DNA of 64,000 nt from Prevotella herbatica. GTDB taxonomy: Bacteria; Bacteroidota; Bacteroidia; Bacteroidales; Bacteroidaceae. The stretch's first letter is position 1; every line of letters starts with the position of its first letter. A program made the position numbers and the translations under genes. The notes beneath the pieces were generated by a model. That model was given only the letters and a program-made list of their open reading frames with translations. It did not search any database and was not told the DNA's origin. Shown piece by piece: positions 18,676-27,314 of the stretch. The stretch is taken from the NCBI RefSeq assembly GCF_017347605.1, contig NZ_AP024484.1, forward strand, positions 2,246,501-2,310,500, given 5' to 3'.

Positions 18676-19809
18676 ATGAAAAGAAACATTATAATTACAG
18701 GTGGTGCTGGCTTTATTGGTAGCCACGTTGTAAGATTATTTGTGAATAAGTATCCTGAATATAATATAATCAATCTAGATAAATTGACGTATGCTGGTAA
18801 CTTGGCTAACCTGAAAGATGTAGAAGATAAACCTAATTATAAGTTCGTTAAAATGGATATCTGCGACTTTGACGGTGTATTTCAACTTATCCAGAATGAA
18901 CATGTTGATGGCATTATTCATCTTGCAGCGGAGAGTCATGTTGACCGCAGTATTAAGGATCCGTTCACTTTCGCACGTACTAATGTGATGGGAACTTTGA
19001 CGTTGCTTCAGGCTGCCAAATTATATTGGGAGAGCTTGCCTGAAAAATATGATGGTAAGAGATTTTATCATATATCAACAGATGAAGTTTATGGTGCTTT
19101 GGAAATGACTAATCCCGAAGGATTGGAGTCTCCATTCTCAACGAAGGCTTCTTCTGAGCTTCATCATACTTATGGTACTGACTTTTTTACAGAGGATAAA
19201 AAATATAACCCGCATAGTCCATATTCGGCAAGTAAGGCTAGTAGTGATCATTTCGTTCGTGCATTTCATGATACTTATGGTATGCCTACTATAGTCACGA
19301 ACTGTTCAAATAACTATGGCCCGTATCAGTTTCCAGAGAAGTTGATACCTTTATTTATTAATAACATTCGCCACCGTAAGCCTTTACCTGTATATGGTAA
19401 GGGAGAGAATGTACGTGACTGGTTGTATGTTGAGGATCACGCTCGTGCTATTGACGTGATATTCCATAATGGAAGTATTGCTGATACTTATAATATTGGT
19501 GGATTCAACGAATGGAAAAACATTGATATCATAAAGGTTCTTATCAAGACTGTTGATAGACTGCTTGGTAGGAAAGAAGGAGAGGACCTCAATTTAATTA
19601 CGCATGTCACGGATAGATTAGGTCATGACAAAAGATATGCTATTGATAGCAGAAAACTTCAGAATGAATTAGGTTGGGAACCTAGTTTGCAGTTTGAAGA
19701 AGGTATTGAGAAAACGGTTAAATGGTACCTTGATAATCAGGCGTGGATGGATAATGTCACTTCCGGTGATTACCAACAGTATTATGAAAATATGTATAAA
19801 GGCAGATAA
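18676..19809 (+). CDS. rfbB: dTDP-glucose 4,6-dehydratase RfbB
   Basis: From the ATG at 18676 the protein is 377 residues and starts MKRNIIITGGAGFIGSH, the NAD loop. STDEVYGAL and YSASKASSDHFVRA carry the catalytic Thr/Asp/Glu and Tyr-x3-Lys. The length and an insert near residue 150 are usual for Bacteroidota RfbB. An in-frame ATG 15 bases earlier is possible but adds residues not expected in the family. It forms a unit with rfbC. Confidence 0.95.
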   Translation: MKRNIIITGGAGFIGSHVVRLFVNKYPEYNIINLDKLTYAGNLANLKDVEDKPNYKFVKMDICDFDGVFQLIQNEHVDGIIHLAAESHVDRSIKDPFTFARTNVMGTLTLLQAAKLYWESLPEKYDGKRFYHISTDEVYGALEMTNPEGLESPFSTKASSELHHTYGTDFFTEDKKYNPHSPYSASKASSDHFVRAFHDTYGMPTIVTNCSNNYGPYQFPEKLIPLFINNIRHRKPLPVYGKGENVRDWLYVEDHARAIDVIFHNGSIADTYNIGGFNEWKNIDIIKVLIKTVDRLLGRKEGEDLNLITHVTDRLGHDKRYAIDSRKLQNELGWEPSLQFEEGIEKTVKWYLDNQAWMDNVTSGDYQQYYENMYKGR

Positions 19810-19839
19810 TCAATTTTAGTAAAATAGTTTAATAACAAA

Positions 19840-20214
19840 ATGTGTAACTTTAAGTATAAAAATCCATTGGATGTTATTTCTCCAAAGGAGTTTGTAGAAA
19901 ATGTTGAACTTCTTTTTGATGGTGGTCCTTTTTCATATTCAATTGTAAAGCTTATTTATGATGATAGTCCAGTAATAGGACTTCGTTGGAATGTGAGTGA
20001 CCATGAACAAATGGATGATGAAAAAATAAATGGGAGTAAAGAATGTGTAGGAATTCCACAATCACATGGTGTCCCTATTTGGTTTATTATTCCTAAATCT
20101 TTTTATCGATATTTACGCTTGATTATTGAAGATGAGATGAAGTCAAATGACATACATACAGGACTATCAATACAACAAATAAGCGAAAAAATAGACAACA
20201 TGGAAATAGTCTAA
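19840..20214 (+). CDS. Hypothetical protein
   Basis: A 124-residue soluble, acidic protein without membrane segments or signal peptide. I do not recognise a family. The gene is 30 bases after rfbB and may be transcribed with it. Codon use is like its neighbours. The block GVPIWFIIPKSFYRYLRL is the most conserved-looking part. No function can be suggested. Confidence 0.6.
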   Translation: MCNFKYKNPLDVISPKEFVENVELLFDGGPFSYSIVKLIYDDSPVIGLRWNVSDHEQMDDEKINGSKECVGIPQSHGVPIWFIIPKSFYRYLRLIIEDEMKSNDIHTGLSIQQISEKIDNMEIV

Positions 20215-20315
20215 TAATAATCAATATTATTTATTGACAGTTATGGAAATCTGGTAGACATATTATATTGTTAGTTTTATATATATATGATAATAGTGTT
20301 GCATTGCTAAGTTAA

Positions 20316-20402
20316 TTACTTATATAATTTATATTCATAATAAATTCATACAGATTCTTCGGTGTGCTATTCATAATGACCTTGAAGTTCCACGGCTGTC
20401 TT
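20316..20402 (+). pseudogene. Relic of NTP_transf_5 gene 5' end
   Basis: This stretch matches the start of the gene at 22884-24065: bases 20341-20400 agree with 22931-22990 at 52 of 60 positions. In frame it reads NKFIQILRCAIHNDLEVPRL against NKFFQILRCAIHDDIEVPQL in the intact protein. Most differences are silent or conservative, so it was once coding. The similarity stops at about 20402, and there is no start codon in a suitable place. The 2.5 kb between the relic and the intact copy is the accessory module described below. Confidence 0.75.
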
Positions 20403-20496
20403 TCTTGTGTTGTTTGGATAATATGGTCTCTCAAATTTATAAGTTCTATGTTAGGCATTTATATTATGTTTTATTTAATATGGCATAATATGGTTT

Positions 20497-20535
20497 GTAC
20501 AATCTCCAAATAGAGGACCTACTTGGAAATTGTAC
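20497..20535. repeat. Long inverted repeat 3' of the HNH pair
   Basis: GTACAAT-c-TCCAA (20497-20509) pairs with TTGGA-a-ATTGTAC (20523-20535), 12 of 13 pairs, with a 13-base loop. It lies 18 bases beyond the stop of the minus-strand 46-aa gene, where a transcript end would be expected, but no T tract follows on that strand. It could equally mark an edge of the inserted module. Confidence 0.5.
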
Positions 20536-20552
20536 AGAGAACCAACAATAAA

Positions 20553-20693
20553 TTATTTTTTCTTTTTGTTGGGGGTTTGCGTAAGAGCACTGCCTGCAGC
20601 GGTCTTACTTTTACTACTAGTTCTGCCATCTCTGAGAACGCTTGAAGCTGCCTTGGCAGCTTTTCTACTCGTAACTTTTTTGGAGTTGTTCAT
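20553..20693 (-). CDS. Small basic Lys/Ala/Ser-rich protein (46 aa)
   Basis: Translation of the minus strand from the ATG at 20693 gives 46 residues: an N-terminus NNSKKVTSRKAAKAASSVL, a middle RDGRTSSKSK, then TAAGSALTQ and a KKKK tail. It is strongly basic and low in complexity apart from the AGSALTQ block. I recall similar small proteins next to HNH-like genes in other bacteria, but I cannot name a family. It follows the HNH-like gene by 10 bases in the same direction, so the two should be cotranscribed. It might bind nucleic acid or neutralise its partner; both ideas are inference. Confidence 0.65.
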   Translation of the reverse strand: MNNSKKVTSRKAAKAASSVLRDGRTSSKSKTAAGSALTQTPNKKKK

Positions 20694-20703
20694 ATTCTAA
20701 AAA

Positions 20704-20979
20704 TTATAAATTACTTGGAACTGGCACTAATTCTTCATCAACATAGAAGTTGCCCGTCCTTTGATTACAACTGTTACAAAGTGGCACAATATACCAACTT
20801 TGATCGCTGCTGTATGCTTTCTGAACATGGGCGCCGACTAAGTCACCTCTGTGATGACAATCTGTTGCACCACATCTGTAAGCCCTATGTGATGCATGGG
20901 CATTCCAATAATCCAACCATGATGAATAGCCCGATGGGGCAGAATAACGGGCTGAACCGTTTACATTTGTAACAAACAT
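20704..20979 (-). CDS. HNH-like zinc-binding protein (91 aa)
   Basis: A 91-residue protein with two Cys pairs, Cys36/Cys41 (CGATDC) and Cys68/Cys71 (PLCNSCN), around LVGAHVQKA with His51. This is the layout of a small HNH/treble-clef nuclease fold: zinc knuckle, central His, final Asn72. The N-terminus GSARYSAPSGYSSWLDYWNA precedes the fold and looks conserved. It heads a two-gene unit with the 46-aa basic protein and is divergent from the sigma factor operon, 95 bases away. DNA cleavage is predicted, not shown. Confidence 0.7.
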   Translation of the reverse strand: MFVTNVNGSARYSAPSGYSSWLDYWNAHASHRAYRCGATDCHHRGDLVGAHVQKAYSSDQSWYIVPLCNSCNQRTGNFYVDEELVPVPSNL

Positions 20980-21074
20980 TTTATTTTTCCACGTTAATAT
21001 GTGGCTCCTAACAGTTTACCAAAAGCGTTAGTTATTTATTAAAATACGTATTAATTATATTAATAGATAGAAAT
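20980..21074. promoter_or_regulatory. Divergent intergenic region with inverted repeat
   Basis: This 95-base gap must hold the promoters of both the HNH pair (minus) and the sigma factor operon (plus). It contains the inverted repeat CCAC (20989-20992) and GTGG (21001-21004), spaced by eight bases, and a second AT-rich palindromic stretch near 21046-21062. No clean TAnnTTTG box was found on either strand. Confidence 0.35.
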
Positions 21075-21704
21075 ATGGAATTATCTGGCGATATGCTAAT
21101 GCAAAAAATCGCAAATAGGGAAAATAATGAAGATTCTGCAAAAAAAGCATTTGTTCAGTTTTGTTCAAAATATGAAGAGAGGCTTTTGCGATTAGTTGAA
21201 CCACAGTGTATTAAGTATGGATATTCTCCTGATGTGGCTTTTAAATCAGTAGAATGTGCATTTGCAAGAGTTTGGAAATATCACAATTTTGATAAGTCTA
21301 AATCTAAATGTAAAAATGTGGATGATGCTATTGTTATATGGTTGAACAGAATTGCTTATACCCAGATCCTAAAATTTAAAGATAGTGGTGAATGTGCAGT
21401 TGTGAATGGAGATGAAAATTTAGCGATTATTACTAACGGAACAGAGTTTTATGAAATATCTTCTGAATATAAATATATACCAGATGACGAGAGAAAAGAA
21501 AAATCTTTAGATCTTGATTTAAGGCTTTCTTGTATGGACGAGAAACATAAAATAGTTTTACTTACATATTTAGCTTATGAAGTACAGGGGAAGAATATGC
21601 CACGTACATTATTGTTAAAATTAAGATCTCGCTTGAATTTAAAACAGTCTTCAATAAGGGTTTACAAGAAAGAAGCAATTGCTTCATTAAACGTTAAAAT
21701 ATAA
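21075..21704 (+). CDS. Sigma-70 family RNA polymerase sigma factor-like protein
   Basis: A 209-residue protein. Residues 20-100 resemble region 2 (FVQFCSKYEERLLRLVEP, VWLNRIAYTQILKF in the region 2.3-2.4 position). The last 60 residues look like region 4 with a helix-turn-helix ending SIRVYKKEAIASL. The middle linker is longer than in typical ECF factors, and similarity is weak. It heads an operon with a 104-residue unknown protein and an ImmA/IrrE peptidase, which suggests a regulated accessory sigma factor. Confidence 0.6.
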   Translation: MELSGDMLMQKIANRENNEDSAKKAFVQFCSKYEERLLRLVEPQCIKYGYSPDVAFKSVECAFARVWKYHNFDKSKSKCKNVDDAIVIWLNRIAYTQILKFKDSGECAVVNGDENLAIITNGTEFYEISSEYKYIPDDERKEKSLDLDLRLSCMDEKHKIVLLTYLAYEVQGKNMPRTLLLKLRSRLNLKQSSIRVYKKEAIASLNVKI

Positions 21705-21716
21705 ATTATTCTTAAT

Positions 21717-22031
21717 ATGAATGACATTGAGGAGATTCATTTTATGCTTTGCACTAGTGGCTATTTGCCTCCGCGTAATGAATATGAGTTGTATGAAACA
21801 GAAAAACATAATACAAGTTATAAGTTAAGAAATTCAGACAGGCGAGTTGATGTTGAAAAGATTATCAAAAAATCGTGCTCATGTAGTATTTCTTATATGC
21901 ATGCAGATGATTCATCTATGGTTACAGAACCGATAAGAAGGGCCGCAGCACGTAACTTGGAAAGTTTGCCTCAGAATATAATAAAGAAAATAAAAAGTCA
22001 ACATTCCTCAAAGAATGATGAAGATAAATAA
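21717..22031 (+). CDS. Hypothetical protein between sigma factor and ImmA/IrrE peptidase
   Basis: A 104-residue soluble protein, basic in its C-terminal half, with no membrane segment. I do not recognise it. It begins 12 bases after the sigma factor gene and overlaps the peptidase gene by 14 bases. In ImmR-ImmA and DdrO-IrrE pairs the protein next to the peptidase is its substrate, so this could be an anti-sigma or antitoxin-like target. That is inference from position only. Confidence 0.6.
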   Translation: MNDIEEIHFMLCTSGYLPPRNEYELYETEKHNTSYKLRNSDRRVDVEKIIKKSCSCSISYMHADDSSMVTEPIRRAAARNLESLPQNIIKKIKSQHSSKNDEDK

Positions 22032-22839
22032 ATGCATAACTAGTCTAGCTGAAGAAGTGGCTAGAAATTATGATAGCCCAATTCTTCTTAAAAAGATTGC
22101 CGATGATGAGCTCATCAATGTTATCTATGATGATTATGGTAAAGATACATTTGATGGACTGACATGTTTTGAACCATTTACTGATGAATTCTATATTCAT
22201 ATCAATTGTGCAAGGGCCAATTCTCTGGATAATGCTAAAGGAAGGTTCACCTTCGCGCATGAGTTGGGGCATTATTTTATTCCATCACATAGACTTGGCT
22301 TGATGAGTGGGACAATGCCACCTCATTGTTCTGTTAATTTTTTATATGATAATAGTGCATGGATGATAGAACGTGAGGCTGATGCATTTGCTTCGTCACT
22401 TTTAATGCCAGAGTATTCGTTTTTAGATTTCATTAAAGGTGTTCCTTTCGATTTTTCTCTTATAGAAAATATAGCAAAATATTATAATGTTAGTAAATCT
22501 GCTGCGGCATTAAGATATTCAGCTATTGGGAATATTCCTATTATGGTTGTTTTTGGTATCAATGGAAAAATTAGGTGGGTGTGTCGCAACGAAAATTTCC
22601 CTTTTTGGCGAATGAAGTATGGTAATGGCAGAGGTGATGCTATTCCTGAAAATACCGTTATGGGAACATTTTTCTATGAGAATAATAATAGCGATTGCTG
22701 CCAGAAAGAGATTATCTACGCCGGTGATTGTTTTGACATAAATATCAAAGAAGAAAATAACCAGGAATTCTTTGAATGGTGTATTCCATATAGGAATATG
22801 GCATTAAGTGTAATATGGGAGAACAGCAATATGCGTTGA
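22018..22839 (+). CDS. ImmA/IrrE-family metallopeptidase
   Basis: A 273-residue protein with the zinc site HELGH at residues 81-85 (FTFAHELGHYF) and the downstream Glu of READAFASSLLMP (Glu120), the full ImmA/IrrE (M78) signature. The last 130 residues form an extra domain with INGKIRWVCRNENFPFW, common in stand-alone members. Such peptidases cleave a repressor or regulator when a stress signal is sensed. The ATG at 22015 is an equal alternative start. It overlaps the preceding gene, so coupled translation is likely. Confidence 0.85.
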   Translation: MKINKCITSLAEEVARNYDSPILLKKIADDELINVIYDDYGKDTFDGLTCFEPFTDEFYIHINCARANSLDNAKGRFTFAHELGHYFIPSHRLGLMSGTMPPHCSVNFLYDNSAWMIEREADAFASSLLMPEYSFLDFIKGVPFDFSLIENIAKYYNVSKSAAALRYSAIGNIPIMVVFGINGKIRWVCRNENFPFWRMKYGNGRGDAIPENTVMGTFFYENNNSDCCQKEIIYAGDCFDINIKEENNQEFFEWCIPYRNMALSVIWENSNMR

Positions 22840-22883
22840 TTTTATCTTTTATTACTATACAATTTAAAAAAGATACATAAAAT

Positions 22884-24065
22884 ATGATGTATCATAGCCG
22901 ATTTTATACTTATATGATTGACATATACAATAAATTCTTCCAGATTCTTCGATGCGCTATTCATGATGATATTGAAGTTCCACAGCTGTCTGTGAATGAA
23001 TGGAAACAGATATACTGCATAGCCCAAAAGCAATCGTTGTTGGCGGTGATATTCCGTGCTCTTGAAAGAGCTACACCTCCGTCGGATGATGATGAAGAAA
23101 AAGATGTGTTTGGAAAGCTGGTGATAGAATGGCTCGGACAAGTTAGGGCTATTGAGAGAATAAATCATAATGTCACGGCTAATGTCATTAAGCTATCTGA
23201 AAAGTTTGCTCAAGACAAATTCCAATCTTGCCTTCTTAAAGGACAGGGCAATGGCTTGTTGTATCCGCAGCCTAACTCCCGTACTCCTGGTGATATAGAT
23301 ATATTGATTAGACCGAGGAAGTATGACTTAGGAAAAAGGAAAGTTGCTGATGATGTAAGGAAAATAATAAAATATGTTAGATTGCAGGAACCTGATGCAA
23401 TAGCAATCTATAATCATATTGAATATCCTAGATTTAACGGAACCGATGTGGAGGTGCATTATCGTCCTTCGTTCATGTTTAATTTCATTTTCAATTCTAG
23501 ACTACAGGAGTTTTTCACTGAAAACGCTGATGAACAGTTCCATAACAGAACAGAGATGGCGGATGGAGTGATTGCTGTTCCTACGTCTGAATTTAATAAG
23601 GTGTTTTTGTTGAGCCACATTTACAAACATCTGTTTCATGAAGGTATCGGACTTAGGCAGTTGCTGGACTATTACTATGTGCTAGAGAATGATGTAGAAT
23701 TCAGTAATGATTATAAAGCGTTGTTCTCACATCTTGGTATTTGCCATATAGCTGGTGCAATCATGTGGATATTGACAGAGTATTTTGGAATGAAACAAGA
23801 AAAGGTTCTGGTACCTGTTGATGAAAAACGTGGGCGATTTGTGCTGAACGAAGTATTGCAAGGAGGTAACTTCGGAAGGTATGATACACGGTATAACTTC
23901 GGCAATGACGTATGGGGAAGAAATTTGCAACGTCTGTATCGTGATTGGCGATTACTAAGGTATTTCCCGTCAGAAGCAATCTCTGAACCGATATTCCGCA
24001 TCTGGCATTTCTGCTGGAGGCTGAAGCATAAAAAGACAAAGCTGAAAAAGCAGGAAGACATATAG
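22884..24065 (+). CDS. Putative nucleotidyltransferase family protein (NTP_transf_5 type)
   Basis: A 393-residue paralogue of the 16714-17817 product. The core is CLLKGQGNGLLYP followed by TPGDIDILI near residue 140, with VEVHYRP and HEGIGLRQLLDYYYVL further on. The same order is seen in the paralogue. The start could be 22884, 22887 or 22917; the relic at 20316 supports coding from at least codon 12. Function of the family is unknown. It marks the right edge of the inserted 2.5-kb module. Confidence 0.75.
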   Translation: MMYHSRFYTYMIDIYNKFFQILRCAIHDDIEVPQLSVNEWKQIYCIAQKQSLLAVIFRALERATPPSDDDEEKDVFGKLVIEWLGQVRAIERINHNVTANVIKLSEKFAQDKFQSCLLKGQGNGLLYPQPNSRTPGDIDILIRPRKYDLGKRKVADDVRKIIKYVRLQEPDAIAIYNHIEYPRFNGTDVEVHYRPSFMFNFIFNSRLQEFFTENADEQFHNRTEMADGVIAVPTSEFNKVFLLSHIYKHLFHEGIGLRQLLDYYYVLENDVEFSNDYKALFSHLGICHIAGAIMWILTEYFGMKQEKVLVPVDEKRGRFVLNEVLQGGNFGRYDTRYNFGNDVWGRNLQRLYRDWRLLRYFPSEAISEPIFRIWHFCWRLKHKKTKLKKQEDI

Positions 24066-24140
24066 AATGTTGAATATATAACGAGCATTAGAACTTTTAC
24101 CGCTAATCACCATCGACTAATTTTCATGATTGTGGGATTG

Positions 24141-25670
24141 TTATTTGCTTGAATAGATTTCCAAATATTTTGGAATGAAATATTTATTTATGTATTCCTT
24201 CTGGTGTTCGAAAGACATTTTTATACCTCCAAACTTAATGATCTCCTTGGCTTCAACTGAAGTCTTTGAAAATGTTTTTTTAAATGGGATATTGTTCAAT
24301 GTAGCTGTCAGTCGCCACGCTCCATTACCCATTTCTGTCCATTGAATATCTGCTATAGAAATATGATAATCTTTTTGAACATAATTGAAAATAGATGGTT
24401 TGTATCCATCCAACGATGACAGTAAATCAGGATTCATCTCGGCAAAATGCCCCTCAATCTTATCTATCCAATAACTGTCTACGCTATATCTTTCGGATAG
24501 TCTTCTGAACTCTGTTACTGCATTTACCGTATTGCGTATAATATCCTCTGGATTTTTGAGGTTATTCTTTCTTCCAAAAACCAACAAGTCTTCATGGGTG
24601 ATATTCATGGATTTCCCATTGACTGAAAGATAATGTGATGGATCGAAATGATTACCTGGGTTGAAACAAGAGAATGTCATATCATAAGCTGGCGTAATAT
24701 GCCATGCACCATTCTCTTCCATCATAAATGAAAAATTCTGGATATGAGCATCTACATTTGTTGTCAATATATTGAAAACCATGCGTCTGTAGGTTTCTTC
24801 CTTTTCTTTGTAAGGTAAGCCCAGTTCATCACAAACGTCCATCAAATCTTCATAACTGCTAGCCTCGGGGTTCATTGCAGCCAAAGTCTGTGTATGAATC
24901 TTCTTGCCATTCTTACGGTCATAACGCTCTGTAAGAAAGTGGTAGTCTCCATCTATCTTAATCAACTCTGAGGGCATCATTGTTATTCCTGCCAATTTCG
25001 CCATTTCGCTATAAACCATCTCTATTATTGTCAAAGGATAATAGTCTTTCTCTGCAAATTTTAAGATGTAATAGGTGTATTCAGAAGGCAGCAGAATTTG
25101 TCCTGATCTGATTTCTCCTGTTATTTTGTTACGCGCGATAATGGCTTTGGTATGTTGCCCACCAGCTGAAGTGCCAACTTCGTACAAGCTTTCCAAAGAA
25201 ATGTCTTTGCCTGCAACAACAGTATCTTCGCGCTTTTGTAATATTTCCTGAGCTTTATGATATAAATTATCTAAGTTGATATCGTCGTTTGTGCCAATCT
25301 GTCTTGAGGGTTCGAATTCGAGAGCTCCCATGCTTCGTTGTCCGATAAATGACAGTTTATCGATTGGTGTCAAATTTTTATCCTTAATGTTCTTCGATTG
25401 TGCCCATGCTGCAAATACTGTATTTCCCCATCTGCCAGGCATACTATCGCTGATGAAAGCTGGTAGACCATGAAAAATACTATCGTTTTGCAGTCCATAG
25501 AAAGGAAAACGACTTTTGGGATTTCGTATAGATGCAGTAAGCGGTGCTATGTCCGGTCCATTTTTTAGAAATGTAGGATTGTACTCAAAAATAGAACGAT
25601 TGCGTCGGATATCCCAAGTGAGCCGTCCTACTTCCTGATTCCAGATGATAACTTTAAGATTGTTTTCCAT
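24141..25670 (-). CDS. hipA: HipA-family kinase toxin
   Basis: A 509-residue HipA-domain protein. The N-terminal part has VGRLTWD and FHGLPAFISDSMPGRWGN; the central EVGTSAGGQHTKAIIA is the ATP-side loop; and NVDAHIQNFSFM with AYDMTF carries the catalytic and metal-binding Asp residues of the kinase. In E. coli HipA phosphorylates glutamyl-tRNA synthetase and causes dormancy. The upstream hipB-like gene overlaps it by 17 bases, the normal toxin-antitoxin order. All kinase motifs are intact, so it should be active. Confidence 0.88.
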   Translation of the reverse strand: MENNLKVIIWNQEVGRLTWDIRRNRSIFEYNPTFLKNGPDIAPLTASIRNPKSRFPFYGLQNDSIFHGLPAFISDSMPGRWGNTVFAAWAQSKNIKDKNLTPIDKLSFIGQRSMGALEFEPSRQIGTNDDINLDNLYHKAQEILQKREDTVVAGKDISLESLYEVGTSAGGQHTKAIIARNKITGEIRSGQILLPSEYTYYILKFAEKDYYPLTIIEMVYSEMAKLAGITMMPSELIKIDGDYHFLTERYDRKNGKKIHTQTLAAMNPEASSYEDLMDVCDELGLPYKEKEETYRRMVFNILTTNVDAHIQNFSFMMEENGAWHITPAYDMTFSCFNPGNHFDPSHYLSVNGKSMNITHEDLLVFGRKNNLKNPEDIIRNTVNAVTEFRRLSERYSVDSYWIDKIEGHFAEMNPDLLSSLDGYKPSIFNYVQKDYHISIADIQWTEMGNGAWRLTATLNNIPFKKTFSKTSVEAKEIIKFGGIKMSFEHQKEYINKYFIPKYLEIYSSK

Positions 25671-25980
25671 GTCTTATTCTCTTAGGTTTACGTTCTTCTA
25701 ATTTCGCCATCGCATAAGGTGACACAGGAATCTCTGGCATAATATCTGCGATTCCATCTGTAAAATCTATAGCTTTCAGCATTGAGATGAAATTTCCCAT
25801 TGTGATATTGTATGAATATCCCAACTCAAAACGTCTGATAGTGAGTACGCTCACACCAGATTTCTCTGAGACCTCTTTCTGCGTAAGTCTTGAAACTAAT
25901 CGATACTCTTTGAAGCGCTTGCCTAAAGCAGCTATCACTTCACTTGCAGATTTCTTGTTTATATGGTTCAGCTCATCCAT
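25654..25980 (-). CDS. hipB: HipB-like XRE-family antitoxin/regulator
   Basis: From the ATG at 25980 the protein has 108 residues. VSRLTQKEVSEKSGVSVLTI is a classic XRE helix-turn-helix near residues 34-53. The C-terminal tail EERKPKRIRHG is basic. It should bind its own promoter and inhibit HipA. A start five codons earlier (25995) is possible, but the family normally begins close to the chosen ATG. The gene overlaps hipA. Confidence 0.85.
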   Translation of the reverse strand: MDELNHINKKSASEVIAALGKRFKEYRLVSRLTQKEVSEKSGVSVLTIRRFELGYSYNITMGNFISMLKAIDFTDGIADIMPEIPVSPYAMAKLEERKPKRIRHGKQS

Positions 25981-26359
25981 GTGGCAAAAGTACATAAATT
26001 ATCTGTTAACTGCAAATATATTCTATAAAGAATAATATATGAACGCAAAATAAATATAATTTTGTGCTTAGATGTAGATAATAACAAAATAACAGAGACT
26101 TATAAAGTTGTTATAGCGATAAATATAATGTTTATAAAACTAGTAGGTTGAAATAAAAATATAAAGCATTAGATAGAGTGATTCTTAAAATTTTATCATA
26201 CACTGATTTATAGTATGTTATAGGCATCAAAGCTTAACTATACGTATTGGTGTTTCTTCAATTTGCATGATACATCCAAACAAAAGGATATAAACTTGCA
26301 TTTATTAAAAATACTTGTTATATTTGCCAGATGCAATCGGACTTTAAAAACTCTAATAT
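25981..26359. promoter_or_regulatory. Divergent region with promoter for the SDR gene
   Basis: No gene is seen in these 379 bases. A Bacteroidota promoter for the gene at 26360 is clear: TTG at 26296-26298, a 20-base spacer and TATATTTG at 26319-26326. The opposite end must hold the hipBA promoter, which I could not define. Confidence 0.6.
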
Positions 26360-27229
26360 ATGAAAATATTAATTGCCGGTGGTACTGGATTTATAGGAAA
26401 GAGCTTGATTCCTTTTCTTGTAAAGAATGGACATGAAGTAAATGTTCTGACCCGACGGAATATGAATGATGTGGAAAACATACATTATTTCCGATGGGAT
26501 GTAGATAAACGACTTATTGAGCCGAAGGCTTTTGATGGTGTGAATGCTCTCATCAATATGACTGGAGCTAATATTGGTGAAAAACGCTGGACTATAGACC
26601 GTAAGAACGAAATCTTAAATAGCAGGGTGAAGCCGTTGGACTTTCTTTTGAAAGCCATCAGTGAATATGGCAACAGAATAGATGTGCTGATTTCTTCTTC
26701 TGCTGTGGGATATTATGGAGCAGTAACCACTAATCATATTTTTACTGAAGAGGACTATAACGGTACTGATTTCCCGGCTTATGTATGTAGGTTATGGGAA
26801 GATGAAGCGTTGAAGTTCAGAGAGATAGCCGACCGAGTGGTTATTTTACGTAAAGGTCTAGTTATCGGAAAAGATGGAGGAGTATATCAGAAATTAGCAC
26901 CATTGGCGAAGTTAGGTTTGAGCGTTGCTCTAGGTAGTGGCAAGCAATATTTCCCTTTGGTATATATGAATGATCTAATTCGTGCTTATAATTACATTTT
27001 GGAGCATCACGAAATTGACGGTGTCTTCAATATTGTGGGAAATCAAAATATGACCATGAACGAATTCTCCCAAAAACTATTAGACTCTTTTGGTAAAAGA
27101 AAGTTGTTGCCAAACATTCCAGCATTCATAATTAAAATGCTATTTATGGAACGAGCTGAAATGTTGCTTCAAGGCTCAAAGATTAGTAATGAAAAGTTTA
27201 GAAGTACAGGCTTTGAATTTATGTATTAA
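26360..27229 (+). CDS. TIGR01777-family SDR protein (YfcH-like)
   Basis: A 289-residue NAD(P)-binding protein. It starts MKILIAGGTGFIGKSLIPFL; ALINMTGANIGEKRWT, SSSAVGYYG and RLWEDEAL are hallmarks of the TIGR01777 epimerase-like family. The C-terminus lacks the last few residues typical of longer homologues but matches the paralogue at 31841-32710 exactly in length (870 bp each). The enzyme's substrate is unknown. It is one of three related copies in 6.4 kb. Confidence 0.85.
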   Translation: MKILIAGGTGFIGKSLIPFLVKNGHEVNVLTRRNMNDVENIHYFRWDVDKRLIEPKAFDGVNALINMTGANIGEKRWTIDRKNEILNSRVKPLDFLLKAISEYGNRIDVLISSSAVGYYGAVTTNHIFTEEDYNGTDFPAYVCRLWEDEALKFREIADRVVILRKGLVIGKDGGVYQKLAPLAKLGLSVALGSGKQYFPLVYMNDLIRAYNYILEHHEIDGVFNIVGNQNMTMNEFSQKLLDSFGKRKLLPNIPAFIIKMLFMERAEMLLQGSKISNEKFRSTGFEFMY

Positions 27230-27314
27230 TTGACTGGTGCTAGTAATGAGTCTGTAGGCGGAAGTAGGGGATGACCGTATATAAAATAATAATATAACTT
27301 TAATTTTTAAAGCC

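Noticed and set aside
20961..20972. TTACATTTGTAA shared with the operator at 28265-28280
   Set aside because: The 12-bp match is AT-rich and here lies within the first codons of the HNH-like gene, so chance is likely.
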